64,000 nucleotides of DNA from Charina bottae (GCA_023362775.1 JALMGJ010000001.1:63250001-63314000), one strand, 5' to 3'. Numbered from the stretch's first letter, positions 1-13,316 are shown. Notes: generated from the sequence alone by a model not told the origin. Numbers and translations: made by a program.

Positions 1-904
1 CTCAGAATTTTGCATGGTGCCAAGGCAAGACTATTCAGAAATACGCCGCTTATTAACCCCCAGTCAAATTAGAAAGAGGTTTTGCATTGCCGGTTTTTTG
101 AAAGAGCCTCTGACCATCACGACATCTGTTGTTTTCTTGGCCAGCCCTCCCCTAATTCAGTTTTCAGCTTCCCTAGCCAGATCATTTGCCAGCTGGCCAA
201 TGTGGTTTATTTCCCCCAGAAGGGCTTTTCCCAGATCAGCCAAACCCAGGATCTGGGGTTTACATCTGCAGAAGAATCAGGGTGATTGTCCCTCCTCTGC
301 ATCTTTCAATGGATGCCCAATATAAGGCTATATCATCTCACAAGCAGGAGTGCTTTCATTCTCACTGGGCATTATGCTTGCCAAGAAGACAGAGGTACGG
401 CTGCCATTGGAGAATTTTTGCCTGTGGTCCCCAACAGCTGGAGCACTGCCTTAAGTGTCACCCACCAGCAGAACCTGGTCCTCTGAAACTAGCTCCTGTC
501 TCCTCTGTTTTTCTGTCAGCCCTTGCTTGACCATCAGCAAGGACACAGAGGCACAGCTCATCGTGCACTGCACAGAATAAGGCACTCCTTCTCAACCTCA
601 CTTTAACCTCCTGGCTCTCAGAGAAGACTCGGGTTGCGTTCTGTTTTGCATCAAAAACTGTTCCCTTTTTGTGGGTTCCCACCCAAATCAGATTGCCACC
701 CTGTTAGCTGTGGTTGCAGGTGCGTATCTTTTACCGAAACTTTTGCCAGTGAGATGGCTTTGGCTGCTTTCCCAGTTCCAGCATCCTCCGGTATATTGGG
801 GTACAAAAGGAAAGGCTCCCTCAAAATGAGTTCAACTACCGATGGCTATATGGATGTCTTGTTCATAACAACAGTGCAGAAGTGGTTTGCCAGTGCCTTC
901 CTCT

Positions 905-1020
905 GAGATGTGTGTTTGAATTCTCAGTCTAGCTTATGGTCTTAACAGCCTTGGGAGCTCCTAGTGGTCTCCCATTCAAATGTTAACCAGAAATTAGCTA
1001 AGGTTAGCTAGGTGCTGCCA
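905..1020 (-). repeat. 5S rRNA-derived SINE fragment
   Basis: The minus strand reads GAATGGGAGACCACTAGGAG, matching the 5S rRNA internal promoter (C-box type GATGGGAGACCxCCTGGGA), preceded by a degraded A-box half. The family head is therefore 5S rRNA. Old and 5'/3' degraded; it is not a functional 5S gene. Confidence 0.6.
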
Positions 1021-2259
1021 CCTGCAGGGCTACTGCTCCCATAATTCCCAGCCAGTGCAGCCAGTGCATGGCATGGACTTTTAAAAGATGATCTACAGGG
1101 AAATATACCGTTCAGCTTTTCTCTGCACATGTACACATCCTCAGCACTGAGTCTTGGCTAAGCTCTAGCCTATTTGCATTGCAGGGAGTGATAACATTTG
1201 CTTTAGTGCATCCAGATGAGCCTATGTACCATTTGATATGAAGTGTCATCAAGATACATTTCACTCTTTTGAACTTCTCCCACGGTTTCCATCTGTTGCC
1301 AAGCAGCAGAGAAGGTGATCACTTTGGGCATTTGAAGTAGGTGGAGGAAGAGCTGCTACTGTGGGAAGCAGAGTTTTTTCCCCACCCTTTCAAGTCCAGT
1401 ATGTGAAAGGATTTAGGGTGTTAAGTATTGATGTACTTCGGACTCCGAGACTGATAGGTTCCATTGGACCTTGTTGCTTGCTTTCTTCTTTTGGAATTGT
1501 ACACGCTTGAGAATTGTGAGAAAATGAGCCTAAAATGTTTCTCACTTAGATTACAGGCATTTCCTGATTAAATATTCTCCACCACCTCCATCTAAACAGC
1601 AGGATTCAACTGATACTTGAACTTCTTTTCATGAGGTATTGAGGGCTTCGAAAGCAAATAAGTGCTCATTTTATTACTTAAATCACTATCATAAATCTTA
1701 CCAAAGAGGAAGTTGCTGTTTCTTCAGCTTCCCCTTCAGTGTCCTTGAGAAAACAAATGACACGACAGTTGCAAGAAATTGCAGTTGGTAATACTTCCCA
1801 TTCCTTTGCCTCTTGTTTAGTCTAGATTTCTTTTTGCAGATGAATTTGATGGCCAAGTCCACTTCGATACAGTAACTGCCCTCCAGATTTTCTTTGCCTG
1901 GACCTTTTAAATACTTTATTGTGTGTTTCGAGAGTTGTTTGCAAATATGCTTTCCAGCCCTAATTCTACACAGGCAGAGGATCCTGCAGCACACATGGTC
2001 CTTCTTGGGGAAATCGCATATTCAGATGAGGGCCTCAAGCAGAGTTTCCCAGCCTGATCCATGGGTTGGGACTACAGAGAAAGCTCAAGTGTGAGCGCAG
2101 ACTCAGTTCATTCAGAAGATGTGACCTTTCCATAATTGGAAATATTGTTTTCTTATAATAAAATCAGCTACAGATGATCTTGGGAGGGAAGGAGCTTCCT
2201 CACTTCAGAATTGCCAGGGATGAGACATCTACAGACTGTCTACAGACTGCTATTATGCT

Positions 2260-2341
2260 CTATTTGTATCATGTGCTGGATTCAAATCCCCTCCTTAATG
2301 GGGGTGTGGGGGGATTTGAATCCAGCACATGATACAAATAG
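2260..2341. repeat. Perfect 32-bp inverted repeat (hairpin) with 18-nt loop
   Basis: Arms 2260-2291 and 2310-2341 are exact reverse complements; each contains GTATCATGTGCTGGATTCAA or its complement. The loop is G-rich. No flanking duplication was recognised. Confidence 0.85.
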
Positions 2342-2393
2342 AAAGGATTAGAATCCCCTTCCAGCTAATAATTTACTATATCTAAGATTATAT

Positions 2394-2432
2394 GGCTGGC
2401 TGGCTGGCTGGCTGGCTTCCTTCCTTCCTTCT
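2394..2432 (+). repeat. (GGCT)n / (TTCC)n compound microsatellite
   Basis: Tandem GGCT units run directly into CTTCC units. Confidence 0.9.
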
Positions 2433-3006
2433 TTTGACAGCGGGAGGGAATAAATGTTACTTGCTGGCATCAGAAACAGCAGCCCTTTGTGATTATAAGT
2501 TAATTTTCTACCTGATTGGAGTATTCACTAGGTAAAACCTTCACTTTGAGTAGGGTTACTCTATAGAGGTTGCAAAACTGCAAACACTGGATAGCAGTAA
2601 AGAGATACAGAAAGCATCTTTGCTGCCATCGAGAGGCTGTCTGGATTTTTGCAGCCCAAATATTTTAGCCCTTCTTTTAAAGAACTAATTTCAGTTCTAT
2701 TTTCACCACATAGAGATGGGATGAGGAATGATAATAAGATAATATATCTACTCTCAGCTGGTAAAACAATGATTCAGATTATTTGTTCTTATCAAAAGTT
2801 GAATTTTACCTTGAAACGTTGGGGCATTGCATAAGTCTTTCAGGTTTGTTTTTCCTCTCAGAATCCTCATTTTCTTCACGCTTCCCAACAAAATCTTCCT
2901 TTTCCACCAGCCCTTCTCCCCTTGCATCCTACCTTCTCAGGGGAGCAAATTATAAAGAAGATGTAAGTTGGGAGTGCACAACATTCAGTGCTGCTATTCA
3001 AGGATT

Positions 3007-3054
3007 CCATCCATCCATCCATCCATCCATCCATCCATCCATCCATCCATCCAT
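3007..3054 (+). repeat. (ATCC)n microsatellite
   Basis: About eleven uninterrupted ATCC units. It explains the Ile-His-Pro-Ser and Gly-Trp-Met-Asp repeats in the short ORFs crossing it, so those ORFs are artefacts. Confidence 0.95.
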
Positions 3055-6000
3055 GACCTTTTTGCAAGACACTGCACACCACTCTCTTCCTCACACCACC
3101 CATTTTTCCATTCCCTCCTTCCAAATGCTAATCAATATTCCACGACTGATTCGTACTCAGTCTTTTCTTTTTCAAGATTATGTCCTTGGTTTTTCCTTCC
3201 AAAGATTTTGAGTAGTTATGCAAAAAAGTGGCAGAACTTTAGGTTAACGGCTAGGGCGCATCTCTCAGCTGAGTCCCAAAACTCCAAAATATATTATTTC
3301 TTTTAAATCATTGAAATGTCATCTTGACTAAAATCCCGTGAGATTTTGAGTAGTCTTGCTTAGTTGCTAGTTGGTTTTTGCTTAGCTATTACACAAGAGC
3401 ATTGGGAAAGGTTCCTCTGCTGTGGGATTTCTGTGAACCTATATATCTCTTCCTGTTGTGCATGGATTCTGCTTTAGCTACATTAGGATTCACTTGTGAA
3501 AATGAGTACACTATTAACATTGTCCTTCTGGTTTATGTGGGAGATAAGTTGGATCATTACGACATTTCTACCTCAATAAAATAAATATGAAAATGTATTA
3601 GCTTTGCCTTTTCACAGTGAAAGGAAGGATGTCTTCATCTCCTTTTCAATGGAGGAAAACGTTCTCTACTTCAGTGCATTTCCAGACTACTTTTCCACAC
3701 AGATAGAAGGCCTCAATATGGCCATTCTAGAAAAGAAGAGACTGCCCCGACTCTGCTGCCAATTCCAACATGGAAAAGTCATAGAGGAATTCTTGCTTTC
3801 TCCTGAAGACAAGGAAAGTTGAAGCGGCTGGGGGGGGGGGGGAGGGTGTTGGCCTTCTAAAATGCCCTCATGCCCTATACTGAAGCCTGATAGGCTGCAT
3901 AAGCTCCAGAGGCCCAAATTTCCCCATCCCTGTTCTACAAAAAGCCAGTGTAGCAAATTGCTTCTGACAAAGGGGGATTTTTACTAGATATATTTTCTAA
4001 GATTTGATTCCCAACCAAATTTAAACCACCAATCCCAGAGAGTTGTGGGATAAACTTTATGGGCACAATCTACCATTAACACTTCCTCAGATTGTCCCAC
4101 TGAAGTTAACATGATACAAATATTTTACACCATGATTAAAATTTACTAATACGTCTTGCATGGTACTCTCTCTGTCAACTATTCATAACAGATTATTCCC
4201 TTTATTTTTAGTTTCTGGAAGTTGTGTTGGCTAGCAGAGAGGGGGTTTTAATATCTTAAGTCCCACCAAAACTTTTTCCATGGAGGACATGTATATGTTT
4301 ACAAGCATTCTGTAAGGTGCAGTAAGCTTTGAAGATGTAGTTAGATCACTTCTGAATCCCACCAGTGAGTCTTCACCAGCTGAGAACCACCATGAGGACA
4401 GACATTAGGCAACATCTGATGCTACAGAAGTGGACCTCTACCTATGCAACAAAGCTTCCTCCTTCCCTTCCCTCCCCTCCCCTCCCCTTCCCCTCCTACC
4501 CTGCTACATTCCCCTCCATTTGTTGCAGGGGTATCCCATTTTCCAGAACAGGTTTCAGAAGTGGGCAAAGAGGCATCAATTTCTCCAGCATATGGCACAT
4601 CATTGGGTATGGTGCTATTCTCCCCTCTGCTGTCATTTGTTTTGCAGGGAGAGGAGAAAATGGTTAATTATTTGATTCAGAACTGACATTGTACAGTACT
4701 CTTAAAATCTCAGCCAGAAGGATATATATTATAAAATAGATGAAATCTAGGCAAGAATAAACCAATGGCCTTCTCCTCCACCTGCTTTGGGACTGCAATT
4801 CCCAGAATTCTTCTGGGTGAGAAGGCTGTCCTTCTAGAAAGATTCAAAAAGCCAACAATAAAGAACAGCTAAAGGTTCGTGGCCACAACTGGAAAAGTTT
4901 CCTTCTCTTCCAAAACCGTAACAAGGCCACTGCTGGAAGGAAGCTCTGCATTTCTCTCAGCTTCAGAAATTTCCTCACCTCTCAGCACAGGAAGTTGTTG
5001 TCACAGCTCACCTGAGGGAGTTCCTGTTATGTAGCCATGGAGGGATTTTGTTCAAATGAAGTTTTGGAGAATGATGTAATATCGGATAGCCCTCCATAAT
5101 AGTAATTCTTTTGGTGACCTGGTTACAGCCTACAATGTTATTACAGTCCCGTGGTTTGTGTTTTTATCACAAGGGGTGGGGGTGGGGGAAAACAGGAGCA
5201 GAATAATTTCAAAAGGAACAAAACAGAGCTTCCAGATTTCCTTTGGATCAATGAAGTCTTTTCCTTTTTCCACTTTATGGTAGCACCCAGTTCTAGCATC
5301 TAACAGATGTAGCCTGTCAGATGCGCATAGGGAATGGCCCATAAAAATCTTAGCTTCCAGTGTGAAGTAGGATGAACAGCAGGAATTACTGAAAAGTCTA
5401 AACATTTCTTTACCAAAGAAATTTAGCCTTTGCTCTCCAGATAAAACTAAGGGAAACAAACAGGCAAGCAAGAGACTGTACTGTATAATAGTCTATGGGC
5501 ACCCCAGTGACCTACACACTATAACTGACCATACTGTATATATTTGCACTGATAAGAGTATGCTGGTGTTTCCAACCCTCAGGTCATCTGATTCTTTTTG
5601 CTATATGCCCCATTAGGGACCAGCCAACTTGGTCAATCTTACTGGAAATGGTGTAACTCTTCTTAAAGTTTGGAGACTTGTCCTTCATTTTAAGAACAAT
5701 GCTTTTCATTTCTACAATTGAAGAGTAAAAGTTTCACTCCCTCTCCTGTAATCCTGAAACAGCAATCCCCCTCAAATTTCTTGGGAGGTAACCCATGTTA
5801 AGCTCCCTGGGAATTACTTCAGAGCCAGTATAAGTATGAAAGACTGCTCACAAGCGATAACTAGTGAGAAAGGTATTGGCCCAGGTGCAAATGGAGGGAA
5901 TGCTTGCCAGTGTGTTATGATGAACTTAAGGAAGTAACAAGGCACATGTTTGTATGCTATTTTAATAGGAGTTTTTGGATCTTAATACCTTAATAAGTCA

Positions 6001-6066
6001 TCCTAAAATAGTTATTACAGAAGGTTTTACATGTACTAACACAATGACCTTTTAAAAGAAACATTC

Positions 6067-6072
6067 TTTATT
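6067..6072 (-). terminator. Candidate distal polyadenylation signal AATAAA
   Basis: Minus-strand AATAAA followed within about 30 bases by a T/G-rich stretch (TTCTTTT, then GTGTTAGT), a reasonable cleavage context. It would give a 3' UTR of about 1.6 kb. Confidence 0.4.
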
Positions 6073-7036
6073 TTAAGTAAATATTAACTTTAGGTGTCTT
6101 ATTCTCAACTTTTGGAGTCTGCATTTCCATCTGACAAAATTATCAACAAGTTAAGGACCAATAGCCAAATCTCCATTATACCAATTGTATCAGAAGACAG
6201 CAGTCCTCTGAAACAGCTTCAGGGCAAATCTATTTTAAAAAAACAATATTCATGAAAAGCACAACCAATCTCTTGCAGACATCTCATTCATCCCATTTCA
6301 GTTGGGCCTGTTCATGGCACGAGCAATGGAATTCAAATTGTGAAGCACTAGTGCTTGTGAAAGGTTTCCAAATATTCTTTCTGATAGAGCACTTTAATAT
6401 AAAACTCCCAAATCTCAGAACAGTTGTTTGAAGACTCTCCTCCTTAGGAGGGATTCACAATGGTAAAACACTAATGTACTGTTTCTAAACAAAGAAACAA
6501 AATTGTAGTGAAATTGAGGAGTAGGCAAAACATTTTCAGAACTCACAGGTGCAAATAAAAACACATGTGTATGTAAGTGGAATGCTGCAATTTTAAACAT
6601 TTTCCATGTAAACAAAATGAATAAAAAAAATAAAAACTACCATATCACAGAGTTATATGAAGGCATGAATTTCCATAGAATAGATGCTAGCTTTCCATAT
6701 ATCCATACATCCATACATTTTTCAGCATTCTATTTTCTTGGTCCATTTAAAATTACTAAAACAATAATTATCTAGGTGACAGAAGAGACTTTTGGTCTTG
6801 TAGTGATTTAAAACATATAATTCACTTGAGGTTAAAGATTAGTGCTTTAAAAGAAACATTGCATTGCAGCCAACAAGCACAAAATACCAATAGCTAGATT
6901 ACATTTTTCCATTTTTTGAGAGATGACACTTAACCATTTTGGAATTACATTGCATGTTACTAGCTTTCATACTTCCCCCACCCCCTCCCCAAATTAGACA
7001 TATTACATGTCAAGTTTTACAGAAGCACCATAATAT

Positions 7037-7042
7037 TTTATT
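7037..7042 (-). terminator. Candidate proximal polyadenylation signal AATAAA
   Basis: Minus-strand AATAAA about 590 bases past the RPS6KC1 stop. The minus-strand sequence downstream of it has A/T-rich and T-rich tracts but no strong GT-rich element, so its use is uncertain. Confidence 0.35.
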
Positions 7043-7633
7043 TAGCATATATTATTGATAAGTTATTTTTCTCCCTGTTCTCCAGTCTACCTAGATTCAA
7101 CTGTGCCAAGGTTACAGAAGTATAAAAAGGGGGCTATATTCAGCTGGCATAGACAATAGGCACTGGCATGTACAACAGAAATTCCACACTTCATCATCAC
7201 TTAAAATAAAACAAAATACAAGGGGTGCATTCTTATTTGCATAATTCCACACTAACGCCAGAGCTAGATGTGACTGCAATCACAGGGCTACTTCCAAAAA
7301 TGGTGTCGACCTTTTCCATCCAGATTCCCATGATTTGAAATGGGGGTGAGGAAATGTATGACATGATATGTAATGACAACTGCTTGTAATGCCCTGCGAT
7401 CAGTGCCGCACATCATTCCAACACAAAAGAAGAGTTGAAATCAGTCCCCAGCAGTGTACACCACATCTTTCTTTTGCACAGTCAAGCTTAAACATTCCTT
7501 TTGGTGCTCTGATTCCAATTTCCAATTTACTCATCCTGGTCTGGGAACACCTAAAGTCTTCATAATGACAGCAAACCAAGAGAATTATCTGTTAGAAGTC
7601 TTTAGCCGAAGCACAGACAACTTGTACAGCTTT

Positions 7634-7744
7634 TCACTTAGCTAATTCTGTCCAATCAATGGTGGCAAAGAAAGGATGTGCTTTGATGTCTTCAACTCCA
7701 GCGATTCCAGCACCAAGACGTTCCACAGAATTGAACTGCAAAAG
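7634..7744 (-). CDS. RPS6KC1: RPS6KC1 terminal coding exon (window exon 8) with stop codon
   Basis: 111 bp, 36 codons plus TGA at 7634-7636. It encodes LLQFNSVERLGAGIAGVEDI then KAHPFFATIDWTELAK. RLGAG...I..HPFF...DW is the canonical AGC-kinase C-lobe end. There is no AGC hydrophobic-motif tail after DW, so the C-terminal regulatory extension of true S6 kinases is absent. I placed the acceptor at TCTCTTAAG|CTT. A second AG nine bases later (TTTTGCAG|TTC) keeps frame and would drop LLQ, a possible NAGNAG-like alternative, but the family sequence supports the longer exon. Confidence 0.94.
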   Translation of the reverse strand, partial: LLQFNSVERLGAGIAGVEDIKAHPFFATIDWTELAK

Positions 7745-10700
7745 CTTAAGAGAAAAGAACATACCAATCAACCCAGGCTATGCTGGTTATAGCTCATCAG
7801 CACAGAGGATTGTATCCTCTGTAATTAATACTCAGTGCTGGATGCCTAAATTTCAATAAAATGTATATTACAGAACCTTTTTTCCATTTGGCTGTAAAAA
7901 AAGGAGTACACAAAAAATGGAAAAAGATCAGGGTAGTGGCCTCTCATAGTTACAGCTCTAGTTTTATCATATAGCTGGCCATCCTCTTTTCTCTAAGTCA
8001 TTACTACATTGTTATTGCAGTATTAACAGCCCATTTGTTGGAACCTGTTTCTACACATCAGTTATCTTGGAAATGTGGATTAGGAGGATGGTTTGGTATA
8101 TCCTAGGATACATTCTCTTCCATATTCCACAGCAACTCTGGAATTACTAATCTTGGAACTAACTAACTATGTCACCTGTCATTCTGTGGAGAATCTGTAG
8201 GTTGAACACAGTAGCATGGGATCAACCATATTGAAATAGCTTCCATGCTACTCTGGTAGTAAAGAATCAACTTAAATATCAGTGTGTTTTTTGAGACTGA
8301 AAGACAAAAATAAAATCAGTTTTGTACAGTTAACTTCCATTTCTTTTAGAGGCTTTATAAATAAGTATCAAATGCACATGCAGCCTGATATTAAGGTTGA
8401 TTTCCCTTGCCTACATAATGGTGAGCAATGCCAGTGCTGTAGGAGAGCGTAAATTATCATAATTGTCCAACAAACATGAATAGCACATCTTTTAAACATC
8501 TGGCAGAGGTCAAGACAGTAAACCGAAGCAACTGATTCTATTGTTGAAATGTTCTTGGGTTTATTTATCTCACCCACAGCCCACTCTTCTCCTGAAGAGC
8601 TCAACAAAGCCTATGTATTGATACAAATGCCCTCACCTCACCTAGCAAGCTTACATGGTTTAAGGTCATTACAACCCTGATGGCCACTATATTTAGGAAG
8701 TAGTGGGGGAGTCTGTCATAAAGTTTATAGGAAGGTAAATGCTCCTTCCTGTAGATGAAATCCACATGAATTCTGTTCTCTTCTTCTATCACAGGTTATT
8801 ATTCCCTCATTGTGGGAGGTTGTGCGGATCCAGAATTGGCCTTTATAGCCACTTACGGATCCACCGTTAAAATTTTACCTTTGGAAGACAATCTTACTCG
8901 GCTACGAGTGATCACCAATGAACAATGATTATTCCCTTTTTATTAAAAAAAACCCTTTAAAGATATTAGAAAATATCAGCATCCAATGACCAATTTTCTT
9001 TTGTCTATACTCATATTCTTACAAAACACTATCAGTTCCTTTATTCTGCCAACCTTACTCTTTACTGAACCCTTTCCTAACCTGTCAAGGGCAATGGACA
9101 TGTTGATGTGACAAAATTCTGTATTCATAAGGCATGTTTTTTAAGAATCCCATACCCTAAACATAATCTGATGTTAGGGATCAGTCTGAGCCTTCAGATT
9201 CGTAAGCTGAAGAGCTTGACCAGTCTGAACTTCAGCCTGCACCACAGGAATTAGCTGAAGAGAGCACCGCTGAGGAGATCTCCTAAGTCAGCTGATTCAG
9301 AGCGTAGGCAAGGTCCTAAGCCCAGCAACATCTTACAAATTAAGAAGAGACAGCAAAGGAAGTCATGTGTTCTGCTTGAAGGAAAGACGCACTGGCTGAG
9401 CCAGTTAGTCAAACTGATAGAGATGGCTTTTGTGAGTGGCTGTTTGTAACCAACTTATGCTTGAATCTGTGACTCTGTCTGTATGCTGTTGTTGGATTAA
9501 CTGTTATCTTAGACTGGAAAAAGACTATTCTTGAATATTCCTGAACTTGAGATATGTCTCTCCAGACTCTTTTGTGAAAGTAAGCTCTTGTGAATATTTT
9601 CTACACAGAAACCTTTACAATATGCTTCATGTTACTTTGGTGAAAGATTTACAATTGCAACTTATCTTGAATTTGTTATCAGAAGTTGTGTGTGTATTTA
9701 ATTGGCAGCACAGAATATTCCGCAGACCTCTCTAAACCGTATAACAAATCCACAAGATGATTTGACAGGAAAGGACTGGCCATATCCTTGCTATTTCTCA
9801 CTTTTCTTAAGCAACTGCCTCTGCACTCTAGCCATTTTTCTTGGATGTTATTTATTCATGACAGCTTACACTTATCTCTAGTAGTTCACCTTCTGATTAG
9901 GCACATTTACTGATTGATTTATTAATTTTACAATATCTGCATGCCATCCCAATCTCTAAACATAATTATATGTGGTCACCTATTATATATTTAAGCAGAT
10001 CAGTAAGTAATTTTATGCTTGTGGCTTTCCTATAGTTCTTTTTTAGATTTGTTTTTAGTAAACTTGATAAATTGTGAAACCCAGGCTGTACTGGATCCCT
10101 GCATCTTGCCCTGTGAGGCCTAGACTGCTGACGTATAATGTTTTTAAGTTAATGGAGGATACACTGGTTTTTAATTAGAAAGAAACTAGGAATTTAGCTG
10201 ACCATCCCTCTGTTCTTGAGTAAATAGCTAGTAAAATATGAAAACTTCACTTTTCATGGCTCATTAAAGTATGCAGAATTAAAATGTTTTCAGATAAAAT
10301 ATTGTCTGTTACATAAATGTAGCAAAGAAGGTAGAGCATGACTTCTGGAATTCTTTACCAACAATAGCCATAGGAGGCATCTGCATTTTCTTCCATATAA
10401 GTAACATGTTGCATCTATGTAAGTGTGTGTTTATCCTCTCCAACCATGTTGCATCTGTATCTGTATATGTGCACCAGGAAGCAAAGAGCAGGCTGCATAG
10501 GTTCTGCTCTGAATCATGTGATGAGGAAGGTGGACTTAGAAGAGCAGCATTTCAAGCTGTTGCATTTCAAGCTACCTCTGCCATATGGATACATTTGAGA
10601 GTTTTCTTCTGATTTTTTCTCTTTTTTTTCTCTCTGCTGCCCCGCAGCTGGATCCAGCCTATTTCAAACGTGGAGTTCTTTTGCCAGCTTCTCCCATGAC

Positions 10701-11294
10701 ACCAAATTTAATCCCATTCTGTTCTGTTTCCAGAGGATTATCCTGCTGCTAGATGGATACCCCTTTACATCATTTCTTTCCAATATTTTTTTGGGCTAGG
10801 GAAAAAAAACCCAGAATGTGCTTGGGTATATTCTGTATGTATTTTTAACTGAAAGATTATCTGTAACCAAAACCTATTACATTATATGTATGGCTTATTA
10901 ATGGCAGCTGGCTAACTGTCAGTAACTTTGTTTCAAGCTATCAGCTATCAGCTGTTTTAAGCCTTAGTGGTTCAGAATTAATCTTGTCAATTTATACTGG
11001 ATGCAAGAATCCAAAATCACATTTTGATAGGCCTGTTAAAGAAGTTAATGAACATTCCACTTATTGGTTCATAAATGGAGACAAACTGGCAGATAAAAGA
11101 GGAAGAAGAAGAATATATCAGCAAATACCTGTTGTATTAAAACACCTTGTGGTCATTTTCAGAGACTTTACCATATTATCTTTTATACTGCCTCTTATAT
11201 TTTTCAGCCCATTAGAAATACAATGAAAAAAGATGGACTGTCTCAGTTTGGATGAAAAGTAAGTTTCTTTCACCTGGTTTTAATGAAGGTGTGT

Positions 11295-11519
11295 GAGAGA
11301 CCCAGTGGTTAAGGCATCAGGTTAGAATCTGGGAGAGCGTGAGTTCTAGTCCTGCCTTAGGCACGAAGCCAGCTGGGTGACCTTGGGCCAGTCACTCTCT
11401 CTCAGCCCTAGGAAGGAGGCAATGGCAAACCACTTCTGATATCTTGCCAAGACAACTGCGGGGACTAGTCCAGGCAGACGCCAGGAGTCAAAAACTGATT
11501 CGAAGGCACACACATACAC
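11295..11519 (+). mobile_element. tRNA-derived SINE with L2-related family architecture
   Basis: The body reads CCCAGTGGTTAAGGCATCAG (tRNA A-box region), then GAGTTCTAGTCC (B-box), AGCCAGCTGGGTGACCTTGG and GGCAAACCACTTCTG. It is flanked by a 13-bp duplication AATGAAGGTGTGT at 11282-11294 and 11520-11532, showing an intact retroposition event. Related copies occur at about 19755, 37948, 40434 and 53668. Confidence 0.88.
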
Positions 11520-13159
11520 AATGAAGGTGTGTCACAGAATGTATTCCTATTTGCACTACCTGCACAAAATATTTGTTTAAATCATATGGAAAAAGATAAA
11601 AATACTGCTTGACAGGTAGCCCCAGTTGGGGGTTTCAGTGGAAACCAATGTGATCAGTTCAGACAGAGAAAACTAAGAAACTGACGCTTTTCAGACAATT
11701 AAGATATTTATCTAAAAAAGTCTTCAAAGAGGCCCAAGGACCTTTAGCAGCTAAAGACTCTCAAATGAAATGTAAAGAAATGGTACAGCTGATTGCTAGT
11801 ATTAATAATACTAAGTAGCTTTTTTGAAAAATCCACAATAAAGTCAAAAGGGAGATGAATATATACATAGAAAGTGAAGTCAACTCTTCCTATCTGCAAC
11901 TTCTGATGGAGAATAATTGTTTGAAAGGAAGTAACCAGCAAAGCATAAAAATATTTACAAAGGATAAAGGAACTGAAGTTTACATTTCTTCCTTCTTATG
12001 AGTCTGTCACATTATAAATAAGCAGTTCAAAAGAATAATTTCATTTCTAAGTTTCCTTTAAAGGGAACTATAGCATAATGCAGTTGTCTTTGGTATTCTT
12101 TTGGGCACATGCCTTCATATGCATACATCCAATAATCAAAGTGAAAATTTTCCCCACAACATGTATTCATTTGCACATCTTAAGTTGGCTCTGCCACTTA
12201 AAACTGCTCTAACTTCACTTAGTAAAATAACTCAGATAACAAAACAAGCCTTCTTTGTGAATATACATGAGTTAGTAGATAAGCAGTCACAGAACAGCCA
12301 CTCTGCCGTCTTCTGGAAAATATAACAACTGATATCAGGTGGAAAAGTTAAGTACAAAGACATTTATGTTCTGAAGGTTTCCCCTGTTACAAGGAAAAAA
12401 CTTTAATATGAGGAAGCAAATGCAGAATAAACTGCATTAAAGCTGCATGGTTCAAAAAGAGATTGGATATTTTGCTAACTGGGACAGCTTTTGAGAAACT
12501 CAGTGTCAATTAAGAGAACCTTAAAAATTTCATCCCTATCTTCAGGTAATCAAAATAAGTAATAATGCCTCTGAACTATGTTGCTTCTAGCTGACTAGAT
12601 CAGGGTGGGGTATTATTTTTTCAGTGAGGTCACTGATTTTGAAAGCCATGTCATGGGACACATCTGGCATGTATCTGCACACTGTTCCTCTCCTAGACAT
12701 TCTGTGATGGGCTGACCCAAGCAACCTGTGAGGGGGTGGAAGAGGAAAATCATAATGACAAATGACTTGCTATGCCAAGAGCCCCTTTTTCCTTTTCCTG
12801 ACAAAGCTTCCTCAAAAATGAATGGTAGTTTCCTTAGAAAGACACACAAAAGAAAGTTGATTTACTAGCCAATGGAGCAGACTCTTCAACTGTAAAGTCA
12901 GCCACATGCAGCCCAGAGATGAAACACTTCCTTTTGGACATGGGTAACCTTGAACCTGGGGGAGGAGGGAAAATAACAAATACTCTGGCATAAAGTGCTA
13001 GATGTTGCTATGTATTGCTTTAATAAACTCTCAAAGATGCCAGTGGTAAAATTCCATTCATTTTCAATCTCTTTTCTGGGGTGGAGTATAAAATATCCTC
13101 TATTCTATGAGTCTAAAAAACTAGATGAACTTATCGATCTTAATAGCACATGAATACTT

Positions 13160-13316
13160 TTATTCTTATTTACTTATTTTACTAGACTTATCTGCTGCTC
13201 CAACCGAATACTGACTCTAAGTGGTTTACAATCCTATCTACACAAATAGATTAAAACAATAAAAATAAACAAATGATAATAACAATAAAAATAAACAAAT
13301 GATAATAACAATAAAA
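13160..13316 (-). repeat. L2-type 3' tail remnant with AT-rich tandem duplication
   Basis: The CTCTAAGTGGTTTACAATCC segment resembles the reverse of the 'GTAAACCGCCCAGAG' L2 tail. A 25-bp unit (AAATAAACAAATGATAATAA core) then occurs twice in tandem. Confidence 0.5.

Larger units (their letters stand above)
1..6044. other. Sequence downstream of RPS6KC1, no gene recognised
   Basis: All ORFs here are short, without family signatures or splice-supported continuation. It contains a degraded 5S-type SINE (about 905-1020), a 32-bp perfect hairpin (2260-2341), GGCT/TTCC and ATCC microsatellites, and a G-run near 3831. The fragment at about 4780-4830 resembles the palindromic 'TCCCAGAATTC' part of squamate hAT MITEs. 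The rest is unassigned single-copy-looking DNA. Confidence 0.5.
6045..7633 (-). other. RPS6KC1: Probable RPS6KC1 3' UTR
   Basis: The stretch beyond the stop codon, read toward lower coordinates, is AT-rich, lacks obvious transposon copies and has no credible ORF. Two AATAAA hexamers on the minus strand (7037-7042 and 6067-6072) bound short (about 0.6 kb) and long (about 1.6 kb) alternatives. The distal end is inferred; transcript data are needed to fix it. Confidence 0.5.

Noticed and set aside
14..906. Several overlapping plus-strand ORFs of 66-114 codons
   Set aside because: No recognisable domain, no splice partners, and three frames open at once point to chance in GC-moderate DNA.
2876..3306. 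ORFs with Ile-His-Pro-Ser or Gly-Trp-Met-Asp repeats
   Set aside because: Entirely explained by the ATCC microsatellite.
3604..3956. Plus-strand ORF of 72 codons starting MPFHSERKDVF
   Set aside because: Short, unrecognised and ending at a G-run; a minus-strand frame is open over the same bases.
9170..9735. Possible LTR retroelement fragment (TGTTGGATTAACTGTTAT region)
   Set aside because: No matching end pair, target duplication or coding motif could be shown, so not listed as an element.
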